NCBI GenBank assembly: GCA_963682025.1
Contig: OY821520.1
Location: 132,055,937 to 132,119,936 of the forward strand
DNA: 64,000 nt
Direction of reading: 5' to 3'
Origin: Cordilura impudica
Lineage: Eukaryota; Arthropoda; Insecta; Diptera; Scathophagidae
Part shown: in pieces, positions 43,960 to 54,716 of the stretch
Layout of the letters: each line of letters starts with the position of its first letter
Numbering within the stretch: position 1 is the stretch's first letter
The notes under the pieces: model-generated
Databases searched by the model: none
The model's input: only the letters and a program-made list of their open reading frames with translations
Told to the model about the DNA's origin: nothing
Made by a program: the position numbers and the translations under genes

Positions 43960-44315
43960 TGTATAATGAAACCAAATTAGGCTTACCCAAGATTCAAAAA
44001 CAGTCTACATTTCGCTGGTATGGAGCTCGATTAGAGTTTGTTTCTAGTTTCTCATTTAGCAATTCAAAAAGCAAATCAAAATATGCCTTGCTCATCCTGG
44101 TGGTCTTTTTGAATTGTTCAGAATCCCCAAAATACATTTCCTCGAAGTTCCTAGCGAAGTATGCATTATCGTACATAAAAAGGCAAATAATAGTAAATCA
44201 CTAATATAAAAATATTAAAAAAAATTGTTATATTACCAGTCGCCATTATCTCTAGATACTTTCGTGCTTCATTTAAACATATAATGCTTAACACTATTTT
44301 AAGGGTGTCTTCCAT
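43960..44315 (-). pseudogene. Harbinger transposase N-terminus only
   Basis: A first exon (44315-44237) starts MEDTLKIVLSIICLNEARKY and ends at a GT donor after MATG-type sequence. A second segment (44176-43994) reads NFEEMYFGDSEQFKKTTRMS, KAYFDLLFELLNEKLETNSN and RAPYQRNVDCF, then a stop. Harbinger transposases begin with such a helical region ending in FRMSxxxFDxLLxxL before the DDE domain. Here the sequence runs straight into non-coding DNA, so the catalytic domain has been deleted. The TIRs on both sides show it belongs to the 42605-44504 element. Confidence 0.75.
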
Positions 44316-44507
44316 TACCTATTTTATTTCAAAACAAATCCAAACTTTCAAGTTCAATTTTAATTTGTATAGAAAATGTCAACATTAACAGCAAATTTCA
44401 TTTCTAGCCGTACGGCGACGACGTACTTTATGTGCCTTGCAATACGGCCAGTACGTTTGATAAGTCGACTTATCGGACGCAATGTATTCATTGGGCCATC
44501 GGCTTAA

Positions 44508-47500
44508 GAATTATGATATTCTGAACATACGAAGCATATATTTATAACTGAAATATGCTTCTTTTCATGAAAAAAAAAAATATTGCTTTTTAAGAAAGGT
44601 GGAAAATATAAACTATAAGCAAAACTGTTTGGTAAGGCATAATTAAATGTGACCCACAGTGCTTTAAAAATTAATACGATTTCTCTTCAACAATTTAACC
44701 AGTTTTTAATCGCAAATATTGCTAAAGGAATATACATAATCCTACCAGATTGCAGATTTTACTAAATAAAAAAAAATTAAATATTTTTGCCGACAAATTA
44801 TACTAACAATTTATATATCCTATACTGATATAATGACTTTTGATAAAACTTCGCATCTGCATGAAAAATAATGTGTACTTAATTTCATTGCAAAATGATA
44901 ACTTCTTCCATATTCGGGCACTATATATATTATTAATTAAAAATTGCACTAAAACTGTTCCCTTTGATTCCAAATTTTAACAGGCACATCCAGCTTGTAA
45001 AATATAATGAAAAAAATATTTTTTATTTCATTTTAATTTCACTTTTTTACTTTTAATTAATTACTGATTATTTTCAGCTTATTAACTTTTCAGTAAATCT
45101 TTGAACCGGATAAAAAAAATTCGAAATATCTTGGCTATTTTATTTTATTTTAGGTGTCAAATGTTGGCATGTGTTAAAATAATTGACATAGAAAATGACA
45201 TAGCTTAATATATAAAATGTTTGTACAAAATGTAAAATATTTTACATATATAAAAATAAAAAAAAAAGTCATTTATTCGGATTTGTTTAATGCCACTTTT
45301 GAAAATATCTGAATTCTTTTTAGATTTTATATGGAGTATAAGAATAATAAGAGCATAATAAGAAACCAGAGTTTACAGTAACTTTGTTTGGAAAAAGTGA
45401 GAAAATTATAGTCGGTCTATGCTAACTAGTTGGTCTAGACCGACTATAATTTTCTTAATTGTTATATATAAGATAAAAATACCCCTGAAATTCGTTTGCG
45501 TATGAACAATAACAACAAAAATTTTCAAATATTGATCATACGCCTGTTTTGTTTGTCATATTTAAATGTAACCGAGTGTTTTGTCCGCATTTAAAATAGG
45601 ACAAAAATTGGAGTTATCATAGACAAATAAAAGTAAGCGAGATATTACATTTTAACATACGTAAGTAGTTTTTTTATGGAAGATGATAACATCTGCATTG
45701 GCTGTCCAATGAAAAGTAACTACATTTCGCACTGCACAACTTCTAGTTTATGTGCAAATTTTCACTGCAATCGTGGTATCGTTTGCTTTTTTATTTAAAA
45801 CGGCATGAAATCGTCAGAAATTATTTAGTTGTTCTAAAATTGAACAAGTGAATTGCACACCCAATAACCGTGGTTAGTTTCAAATCGTAAAAATTTCGCG
45901 TTTGATCGCTGTTGATGTATGAATATTAAGTGTATAATTATGTTATGGAGAAAGTTTAAAAATCCTGTTACCACTAGACTAATGGAACTGGATATTTGCA
46001 ACTTAAATATGTCGAACTGCTCAATACACTTTTCGTTTAATAGTTTTTCAATATTTTTTGATTGGAAAGATATTCAAGATTGAAAATTTGCAAATACCAA
46101 AGCTGGCATAGCAGAGTGAACTCTTTCATTAAAGTGTATCCAAAAATGTTAAGGTGTTTTTCAGCGATCATTAGAGAAGCTCGCGTGAAGTTTTAACTTA
46201 ACCCTTGCAACTTTGCAGTGCTGTAACTCAGGAACGGCTTAACTTACGGCATAAAGATTTTGGAAATATAAGTAATTTCTAATCTTTCGGATCAGTGGTT
46301 CAGGAGCTACGAGCTGCCAAAGTACCTTCAATCTTATTTTGGCTTTTTCTAATGTTTAAATGGTCCAATTTCACAACCACGGGCATGGTATAGCCAAATG
46401 TTGCAGAAACAACCCTTGGAAAATCCAAATACTACAAAAACTGGTTTCTCAAATGGAATTGGGTACCTATAATAGTTGCCTGCATGCACTCTTTTGCTTA
46501 TATCTTTTGAACCACGTAGAAAATTTCAACGCTTTAGACGTTGAAATGTTTGTTTAATGTTAGACCACACATTTCACAAACAATCTACATATCCTGAGCC
46601 GGGTAAATATTTGCATGAAACAAAAACTTAAACATTTGTAAAATATTAATATATGCATAAAAAAAAAAATAATGAAATTGGACTATTTAAACAGTATAAA
46701 AAGGCAAAATAAGCTAGTAGGTACAAACGTATCCCGGGTGTGTGTTCTTGAAGAAAAAGTTGGGTATGCATCGTACGGTTAAGTTCTTTTATAAATATCA
46801 GTTGAATATGCACTTCTTAATAAAAAAAACACAAATATTAGTATTGTTTTTTTTTTCAACGCTACAATGAATCGAAGCTCCATTACTGAAAAGAAAAGAA
46901 TTCCATCGTAATCTTCTTTTTAATTTTTTACCACAAACAAACTTAGGAAAAAAAAACATTTTTCCACTATCTATCAAATTTTTCCACAAAATGAGCCGAA
47001 AAAACATTTTACTGTTAAAACTATAATGCCCATTACATAGAGGTATGCTTTAAGACAGCTTAAAACTTCACATACATATTGTTTTATGTTACACTCATTG
47101 TTAGCCTCCAATAGAAAAAGGAATTTAAAAAATAAACATTTTGGTACGTTAAACTTTTAAAGTTCTTTGAAAATAAAAAGTTTGCATGAAATAAAAAATG
47201 AGTATTACATTTTACTACAGATGCTACCTAGTTAGTTTCAAGTGTACATAGTTGCGTTAATTTTTAATATGTCTACGGTACAACCATGCTGGGGTTATAA
47301 AAATGATGTTTAAAAAAATAGTTTCAGTCAAAGTGTGATTCAAACTACTTAAAAAAAGCAAAAAGAAAAAAAAAAAAATTTTATATATAATTAGACTTCG
47401 TAAATTTTGATGCAACTAGCAAGAAAGGAATAAATTTTAAAAAGTCTTTAAAATATATTCCTTTCTTAAAACCAAAATTTCTATATAAAAGTAAAAAAAT

Positions 47501-47687
47501 TAAATAGAAAAATTCTGCAGATATTTTCATTAAAATATGATTTTCACAAATAGCAATAGGTTAAGCAATTTTTTTTTCGGTTGAATTAATTTGGAAACTT
47601 TAGCTACAAAATGGCGTTAAAATTTAAAAAATCGGTGACAAAAAAATTGGACTTTTGGCCAATGAAATCATAATTTCAGCCGCAGTC
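44508..47687. other. Long region without recognisable gene
   Basis: AT-rich with homopolymer runs. Short frames at 46360-46557 and 46798-47007 resemble nothing known. The only clear structure is the hairpin at 45401-45454. Confidence 0.45.
45401..45454. repeat. Perfect 19-bp inverted repeat, related to the end of family R
   Basis: GAAAATTATAGTCGGTCTA (45401-45419) and its exact complement (45436-45454) with a 16-base loop. The arm equals the terminal sequence of the family R copy at 36281-37081 (CTAGACCGACTATAATTTTC), so this may be two family R ends head to head, or a hairpin remnant. Confidence 0.8.
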
Positions 47688-47692
47688 CGACG

Positions 47693-49484
47693 CACAGTGT
47701 CGTGAGGGCAGCCAAAAATAAAAAAGTCAAATATCGAATTTAAAAAAAAAATTAATACGGTTTTATTAAGTACATTCCAGTTTAAGCAAATCTGAAAGAA
47801 TTAAAACAAAATTTAATTTTTAAGGAAGTTCTGAGCATTCAAAATTGAAAGTTATAAGCAAATACACAATTATTGAAAAAAATATGAAAAAATGCTATAC
47901 GTTATAAGGGTTAATTGGTAATCAAAATGTCGATAGAGCAGAATAATTTTAACTAAAATATAATAATACTACAATGTGATTGTCACATGCGATGTACTGT
48001 TATTCTGAATATAAACAAAGATAAATAAGTGATAATATTAGAAATTTTTAACTTCAGTGGACAATAAAAAAAAAGATAAAAAAGGTATTTTCTAAACTTT
48101 AATATAAAATTTCTATAAGTACGTTTATTTCAAAAAACTTGGTTTTACTTCCACTTTCGTCCACTTCTAATTCTTATTCGCAATTTTCAGTGGCTAATCA
48201 GGTTCAAGTTCGTCAATTTTTTGACATTTGGCATAGTACACTAAGTGCAGCAGAGTGTGAAGTAGTATATTATTTAGAAACATTCTACAAAATAAAACTG
48301 AATAAAAAGAAAATTAATTGAATTTTGTAAGTATTTAATATAAGTTGAATTTCTTTGTACTAAAGTAATACCTTTTAAAGGAACCAAGCATGAGTCGAAG
48401 AGACAGACCTGCAGTAAACTTCGAAAGTTGTTCCGAACGTACCAAAAGGAGAAAAGTTGAAGAGCTTGTGGCATCAACAAGTACAACACTTTTACAAAAA
48501 GCTGTAAAAAGAGTTTCAAATCCAACAACTTCATCCAGTATTTCTGTATTAAAAGCATTGACACTTTTTATGGACATAGATTTATCTTGCAGAGAGTATA
48601 ATATGATGAGAACAATTGTTAATGAAGTTCATAAAGACTGCTTTCCATCCTATTATGCCTTGCAAAATGCGAAACAAAAATACATTCCAGAACCAATTGT
48701 TGTTTCAGAAACGTTTGTTGAAGTTCCATTACAAACTTTTTTCAATATGACTGTGAATAGTTATTTAGATCTGCATCAGTTTGAATCCGAAAATGATGTT
48801 ATCTGTGAAGTTAGGTGAGGTTTCGATGGCAGTTCGGGACACAGTACTTATAAACAAAAATTTAACGATCCTAATTCAAATGATGAATTTCTTTTTATTG
48901 TCTCATTCGTGCCTTTAAGATTCTCATATATGTATATGGTTTTATTCATCCGATTTTTATAAAATTTAACAAAATTAAATACGTCTACAAAATAATAAAC
49001 ATAGTTTTAGCTAGAGGTTAAATTTTTCGATTTTATTTTTTTCAGGATATATGAGAGGTGGGTGAGTGCTTGCTCAAAATTGAAAAATTTCTTTTTTTAT
49101 AAATTCAGAATGATCTAAGTGTTCCATATACCAAAAAATACTAATTAATTTAATTTTTTTTGCAATTTCTCTTAAATTTATGAAAAAGGACAGTTTTGAA
49201 CTGTGCTTGTCTCTACTATGAATTGGACCAGATTTGGCCGAAACGTTAAAGTTGTCTAAGGTAACCAGTGTACAAAATTTCATAATGGTAGAACTTTTTT
49301 TTCTTCTGTTATGATATTTATAATTTTCAGGATATATGGGAAGGACCCGAATCCTTGCTCCGAAATTTTTTATGTTTGAAGTCTGACTATCTTTCACCAA
49401 ATCAAACAAGTGTTCCAAATTTCGTAACTCTACGACAACTCATTCTATTTTTGGCCGCTCGTTATATGAAAACACGACACTGTG
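47693..49484 (+). mobile_element. Transib-2, internally deleted element with 12/23-type ends
   Basis: Both ends start CACAGTGTCGTG. On the left the A-rich box CCAAAAATA follows the heptamer after exactly 12 bp (47712-47720); on the right (minus strand) the same box follows after exactly 23 bp (49454-49446). Flanks are CGACG (47688-47692) and TGACG (49485-49489): a 5-bp target duplication with one C-to-T change. Length is 1792 bp. It contains only the N-terminal half of a Transib transposase on the plus strand and inserted in a LINE. Confidence 0.9.
48390..48950 (+). pseudogene. Transib-2 transposase, N-terminal half
   Basis: The 142-residue open frame reads MSRRDRPAVNFESCSERTKR, a basic segment, then LKALTLFMDIDLSCREYNMM, NEVHKDCFPSYYALQNAKQK and YIPEPIVVSE, which aligns with the pre-core region of Transib-1 and Transib-3 (CSERSRRRK; ALYMDLDLSERKYNVLR; LPSLYALRNEK). 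A stop after ICEVR (48818) is followed in another frame by RFDGSSGHSTYKQKF (first catalytic Asp region) and DEFLFIVSFVPLR. Similarity ends where Transib-3 has an intron; everything after, including the second Asp and the Glu, is deleted. The true start may be upstream, as in Transib-1. Confidence 0.8.
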
Positions 49485-49489
49485 TGACG

Positions 49490-50062
49490 TAAAACTCTAT
49501 ATAAGTACAGATTTAAGAAACATAAATGATTGTTTGGAAAAACTAAACAGAGATCTGAAACACATTTATGACTGGACAAATATAAATGGTTTGTGGCTTA
49601 TTTATAAAGTGCTAAATAATAGCGAAGAAAATTGCCTTTTGAGCCGATTGTAATGCTTAATGATCAAAAAATAGAAATTGTATTAACAGCCGAAAAGCTT
49701 GGTATCACTCTCCTCTTCCACTCTCACATGGTCTAACCATATAAATGCTGCTACAGATAAAACTTGTGTAGCACTGCAGACGCTGTGGAACATGCAGAAT
49801 ATTGCACCACTTTAGATTAGAATTTTACTAGCAGAAACCTACTTAAAGCCAACTCTATTACATGAATGTTAAATATATGCAAGTTGCGATTTTATAAGTC
49901 GAAAAAGAACTAATGTCAACTTAAAATGCAATATTAAGATATGATTTTAATTTAAGAAAATATGACCATATATCTCAGTATTCCAAAAAACTGTACGTGG
50001 CGACTCTTACTGATTTAATGAAAATAGAAACACTAATACTGCTGCACAGAATTGTATATATC
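49490..50062 (+). pseudogene. Jockey-like LINE reverse transcriptase, middle part
   Basis: Conceptual translation reads VKLYISTDLRNINDCLEKLN, RDLKHIYDWTNINGL, then LTWSNHINAATDKTCVALQT, LWNMQNIAPL, RILLAETYLKPTLLH, KYDHISQYSK and LTDLMKIETLILLHRIVYI. These are the segments after the YADD box in Jockey/LOA-type elements (DLxxIxxWxxxNGL; LxWxxHI; PLxIRxLLAxTYLxPxLLY; IxTLILLHKI). Several frameshifts. It begins right at the Transib-2 edge and stops at the 50063-51896 element, resuming at 51900. Confidence 0.75.
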
Positions 50063-50109
50063 GGCAAGGCCACGAAAAATGAAACCACATATTTCTTTTT
50101 TCTGTCACA

Positions 50110-50302
50110 AAGCCCAAAATTTTTTTTACATTTCAAATGTCAAATATGCATAGAATATGGCAGCACTGTATGCCAGTGCAAAATTTGTGTCTGCTTTGGC
50201 ATTTTACATTCTTTTCATAAGTGGCACGTGCAAGGCGTAGTTGGAAAATATACCAATGTCGGCGAAAAATGTAAATTTTGTTGTTATTTTTTTATACTTT
50301 AG
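50110..50302 (+). other. Cys-rich open frame, function unknown
   Basis: An open frame running from before the element edge encodes HFKCQICIEYGSTVCQCKIC, VCFGILHSFHKWHVQG and GEKCKFCCYF. The CxxC pairs with His suggest a zinc-binding fold. It lacks its own start after 50063, and I cannot assign a family. It could be a degraded exon of the element's protein or chance. Confidence 0.3.
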
Positions 50303-50688
50303 GCAGATGATTACTTTTTTTGGATAGAATATAAATCAGTCTATTGATTAGCAAGCAAATTTGTGTACAAAGCTTGGCTTTTGGACCAATTACGGCTTAA
50401 AGTAATCAGCCGCAAATAAGTGGTGACGTTACTGACAAATTTTTATAAAATGTTTGTTTATGCATTAATTAATTAGAAAAGAGGTTGGATGAGCTGATTT
50501 TTTTTTTTGTGAGTATTTGTGATTTAGTTTCATAACAATGCTTTAATGAAGCCTTATTTGCATATAGCAGGGAATTTTTGCAGAAAAAGATTGCGTGACG
50601 TTACTGACGGAATTTTTTTATTTTTTCCTTTTTGCTTAATAATTTGGTATTTAATTGCTAGACTCCGATTCCCGGTGCACAAAGAGAA

Positions 50689-50985
50689 ATGCGTTATATT
50701 GAAAAGCTAAAAGAAAGCAACAAATATGACGAGTACAAAAAGAAAAAGGCCGGAGCTATGAAAAAATTGAGGGCTAACAGAAAAGAGGAAGAACAACTAC
50801 TGTCAATAATTGAATTGGGAAAGGCGATTTCTATGCACCGTGCTGCTGGCCGCGAAAGAAGCAAAAAATATCGACAGAAATTAAAACAATCAGATAAAGA
50901 CACCCAAAATTTCTATTTTTTTTTTGGTGATATTTTATGTTTATTTATATTTAAAAATAAAAATACAACTGAAGTGATGCTTTAA
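50689..50985 (+). CDS. Lysine-rich protein of unknown function in the 50-52 kb TIR element
   Basis: 98 residues, MRYIEKLKESNKYDEYKKKK then AGAMKKLRANRKEEEQL, ISMHRAAGRERSKKYRQKLK, followed by a hydrophobic tail after DTQNF. The repeated K/R-K/R-x-K with Tyr resembles the basic N-terminal leader (RxxKLKxxxxYxxYxxKxxxRxKxxR, then RxxxKxYR) that precedes several uncharacterised transposase-like proteins of insects. An acceptor-like TTGCTAG lies just upstream (50664), so this may be an internal exon and not a complete gene. No catalytic motif follows. Its place in a TIR element suggests a truncated transposase, with low certainty. Confidence 0.4.
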   Translation: MRYIEKLKESNKYDEYKKKKAGAMKKLRANRKEEEQLLSIIELGKAISMHRAAGRERSKKYRQKLKQSDKDTQNFYFFFGDILCLFIFKNKNTTEVML

Positions 50986-51896
50986 TTTTGCAATAATTAA
51001 CAAGAGTGAAATTAATAAAGACTTTTTTATTTTCCGATAATAATGTGTTTTTATTTTACAGAGTGTCCTGGCTTTAGTTCGAAATACTGACACAAAATTT
51101 TTATCACCATTTAGAAAGAAATTTCACAAATATTTCGCAAAAAAAAAAAAGAAAAACAGAAGTCAATTCGACATTTTTCGTCTAAATAGCCGCTAAAACG
51201 AAAAAGTAGGGAAAAATTACAAATTTTAATTTTAATGATAAAAAACTGGTCAAAAACCAATTTCGACCCTCAAGCTATACACATCATTCAAGAGATAATT
51301 TAATTAGCTAAGACTCTATCATACAAAAATAAGCTCTAAAGGGCAAGCCCGATTTACTACAATTTTTTTTATGAGATTAGTGCGAAAAGTGGTTTTGTCT
51401 TAATATCTCCCCAGGGTTGCATCTTAAAACTCCTTTACTACGATTTTTTGGCCGTTTAGGGTCCCTCTATTAAACCAAGAAAAAAAAAGACCCGAAAACC
51501 TTAATGAAATTCGTACGTGTGACATTACTGACATTTTGCGTCAAGTTACTGACACTGCTTTTATGTCATTTACGTGATTAAAACATAAAATATTAAGCCC
51601 AACTTTTAGATAAGAATCATCTTTCATCCTTCCTTTTTTAAAATGCTGGGCAATAATAAACATGAAGTCTTTTCAATTCGCTCATTTTTACACAAACGTT
51701 CAGTAACTTAAAAAGACACTTCCAAAAGCCGGTGACGTTACTGATGGCTTAAAGTGGTCATAACTTCACAACAAAATGAGATACAGCAAAATTGGCTGCA
51801 TATGAAACAACAGTTATGACGACAACTTTCATATGCCGCTCTCAAGTTGGGAGAAGTTGTGTATACGAGCGTTACGTTATTGACGGTGGCCTTGCC

Positions 51897-51979
51897 CATA
51901 TACGTGCACCGATTTACTTGTTCGAAAGATTACTTTTTACTCATTCAACAAGATCCAATGATACCATACACTTAAGACG
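51897..51979 (+). pseudogene. LINE reverse transcriptase fragment between two insertions
   Basis: The sequence encodes IRAPIYLFERLLFTHSTRSN and DTIHLRR, which continues the LINE frame interrupted at 50062 and is itself interrupted by Transib-3 at 51980. The motif (PxYLFxRLxFxxSxRxxxxIxxR) is the C-terminal region of Jockey-like ORF2 proteins. The final AGACG is the Transib-3 target duplication. Confidence 0.7.
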
Positions 51980-52069
51980 CACAGTGCTTTGTCTCCATAT
52001 AGTGAATCGGCAAAATTAGAGAAGTCATCGCAGAAAAATGAAATTTGGTGTGCTGGTTCAAAATTTGTT

Positions 52070-52480
52070 AGTTAAGAAAAATTCGAAGTTTCGGAAAAAT
52101 CGGTGCAAGGACATGACTACCTCCCATACATCTTTAAATTTAAAAGTTTAATTTTAGCTATAATTGTATACATAATAAATCGAAAGTTGGTAACTATCTG
52201 TTAAAATATGTCTTGTAGCTTAGTGGTTAATTTTTTTTCATTCGGTGCAAGGACATGACTACCTCCCATATATAATTTTTCTCAAAAACTAAATTGTAAC
52301 TACATTAGTGATCAGAATGCACTGAAAACTTATAACAACTTATAAAACTATGTTTTTGGGCTCTCTGGGAAATTTCGCTTCATTCGATACAAGGACATGA
52401 CCATCTCCCATATATCCTTTTTCTCAACAACTAAATTTTTGCAACATTTGTGATCAAAATGCAAATAATTTAATATTCTC
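52070..52480. repeat. Three tandem repeats of ~140 bp in the 3' subterminal part of Transib-3
   Basis: CGGTGCAAGGACATGACTAC followed by CTCCCATA occurs near 52103 and 52242, and a variant (GATACAAGGACATGACCATC) near 52385. Spacing is about 139-143 bp. Such arrays also occur 5' in Transib-1 (26883-27773). Confidence 0.8.
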
Positions 52481-52624
52481 TTTAAAAAGGGTCATAAATA
52501 AATTTGTTTCTAAATTTGCTCAACAAATAAGATAATTAATTTTAATTGTAATTTATGATGTTTTCTTTCAAAATGTATTTCTCAATTTCTTCGAATTCAT
52601 CATTTTTTTTATATGTGTTTTGTA

Positions 52625-54716
52625 GACCTAAGTGACGATAGTTCCGGATCCGACATTAACAACAAATGAGCCATTAAATCTCTATTTGTATTTTCTCTCG
52701 TCGTTTTCATGTATGGGAAAATCGCACATTTGTTATATTTTTATGACTGGCTTCTAAGGCTTCTTCGGACAAACACCCTAGAATAAAAATAGTTTTAAAA
52801 AATGTGTAAAACGTTTTTTTAATATTTTATTACCTATTGACAAGTTGAAGTATTCCAGAACATCGCACCCATGCAATAAAACCTTACGAACAGTACTTGG
52901 CATGTAATACCAGCCATACTGTATTAAATATGAGTTTCTAGTAATATTTAGCAGCTCCTTAAACGTTGTCATATTAACCGGGATTCCGCAAGATAAAACT
53001 CTTAACATTATGCCAAAATTATCAATAAGACTTCTATCAGTCCCCATAATTTCAGCAGAAATTTCACTATTTTCAAAAAATCGTCGAGCAGTGTTTCCGT
53101 CGTTAGTAGTTCCAAATCCCGTTTTTACTTGGTCTATTATTAATCCCGTCCGTGTTTTGAACTCATTTTGAATTCTCTTTTTGTTTTGTGAAAAAACTGA
53201 GGTATTTTCCTTATTGACTCTCCAAACTTTCAAAGGAAGACGGTAAGCAATGTGCAATATGCATTCAAAAAAGCGTATCCAGCAGTGGAGTGTAGAAAGT
53301 CCATATTTATAATTATTAATACAAGGGTCCTTATTAATGTTTATATTGTTCATATCTGTAGGGCTTGCATTACATATAAAGCACCTACTTGCTGAGTTTG
53401 TGTCATTAAAAACATTTGCAATTGAACCATATATCAATGTGCAGTGCATATCGTAAGACACCTCAACAGTTGAACCATTTGTATCAATTACAAAACATTC
53501 CAAATTTTTAAATTTTTCAATAAAATCGTTGTGCATTTGCTTAACTAAAACTGGATTCTCTTTTGTTAATACTAACTTAAGGGGTCTACAATACATTGTG
53601 GAATATGGCATTTTATTTACCCATAATACTTCCTTTGAGTCTAAATTTACCATTCTGAAAAAAATAGAAATTTAAAATATAAAAGGATAATTGTGGAATG
53701 CACGTATAAATGTACATCTGTGTATAATAATTTACATACCTCAGAGGGACAAAGGCTATAAAAAAAATGAACTCGTCGGAACTATTTTCGTTTTCAAATT
53801 TTTGCTTATATCGACTATGGCCAGAGCTACCATCCATGCCCCACTTGCAAATTAGGGACAGCTTTGTACATTTTTGTTCCGTATTACAAATTTTAATCAC
53901 ACTTTCCGCCGTTTTACACATTATACATTTTAAGTCAACCTCTGCTGAAATTTCAGTCGTTGCAATAGGGGGTAAGAATTTTAATTTTTCATTTCTTAAC
54001 GCATATAATGATGGCAAATAGTTTGGATGAAGCTCATTAATTGCTTGCCGCAATACGTTATATTTTCGTTCCGACAAATCCAAATCCATGTATAGCGCCA
54101 ATGACTTTTCAATAGAAATGCATTTTACATCTGCTTTAGTGCTGTCTAAATTATTATTACACCTCTTTCTTAATTTGTCTGCTGCATATTGAAGTTCTTC
54201 AAATGAATAATTTTCAATCAATTCTGGAATCTTTCTATTTTTTGATCTAACAGAACTTTGACTGAATACTTTCTTTTTTCTACCAGATTTAGTTATTTCT
54301 TTATTTGTAGTATGTGACACGTTTGTTTCCATATCTGATGCTATTGAAGATTCCATTGTTTCTAGATGTTCTATATCAGATACAGTAGATATTTTATGTT
54401 GGCAAGTTTTGCTCGTGCTTGGTTCCTAAATATTTTAGTTTTAAAGTTTAACTTTTTTACTTAGATTAAAAAGAATATCAATATACAACTTACATTGTCT
54501 GGGTCGAAAAATTTCCAATTCAACCACTTAGAATACTTTTTATCGAACAATTATCTATTGGATCTACTCTTGTTCCAATATTTTTTTTATTTTATTGTCA
54601 AACAATTTAATTTTTCTTAACAACACTTCTTTTTCAAGACTTGAATCCCCAATTTTGCCTTTTATAAATTTATATATAAAATCAACTATATCGGAATTAA
54701 TAATACAATTTTTCAT
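52625..54716 (-). pseudogene. Transib-3 transposase (RAG1-core-like), four exons
   Basis: Exon 1 from ATG 54716 to 54494, donor GTAAGT. Exon 2, 54425-53740, holds a basic region, ALYMDLDLSERKYNVLR, LPSLYALRNEKLKFLP and ICKWGMDGSSGHSRYKQKF (first catalytic Asp). Exon 3, 53654-52834, holds YCRPLKL, TLIYGSI, SRCFICNAS (CxxC), LHCWIRFFECILH, GLIIDQVKTGFGTTNDGNTA, WYYMPSTVRKVLLHG and LSIG. Exon 4 from 52777 holds CLSEEALEASHKN (catalytic Glu region), then TRENTNRDLM and MSDPELS. Introns are GT-AG: 68, 85 and 56 bp. Lesions: frameshift in exon 1 near 54555, second Asp replaced by Tyr (TLIYGS versus TMIDGK), first His of the His pair replaced by Arg, frameshift near 52690. Otherwise the best-preserved Transib here. 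Confidence 0.9.

Larger units (their letters stand above)
42605..44504. mobile_element. PIF/Harbinger element with MADF gene, transposase internally deleted
   Basis: Ends are AGCCGATGGCACAATGAATA (left) and the complement of AGCCGATGGCCCAATGAATA (right), with similarity continuing through TTGCGTCCG and TAAGTCGA (about 40 bp). The direct repeat TAA flanks both ends (42602-42604, 44505-44507), the 3-bp TWA target of PIF/Harbinger. It carries both typical genes, a MADF-domain protein (plus) and the start of a Harbinger transposase (minus), convergently arranged; the DDE domain is missing. Length is 1900 bp. Confidence 0.9.
50063..51896 (+). mobile_element. TIR element with repeated GTGACGTTACTGAC, inserted in the LINE
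   Basis: Its ends are GGCAAGGCCAC (50063) and the complement GTGGCCTTGCC (to 51896), and it splits a continuous LINE reading frame (IVYI before, RAPIYLFERLL after). ATATA flanks both sides, so a target duplication of about 5-8 bp is likely. Inside, GTGACGTTACTGAC or close variants occur near 50431, 50592, 51528, 51541 and 51732, all in direct orientation. It carries a lysine-rich ORF and a Cys-rich frame. Superfamily not assigned. Confidence 0.65.

Noticed and set aside
48139..48321. 60-codon frame as the first exon of Transib-2
   Set aside because: It sits in the right place, but its sequence does not resemble the N-terminus of Transib-1 or Transib-3, and no donor site is convincing.
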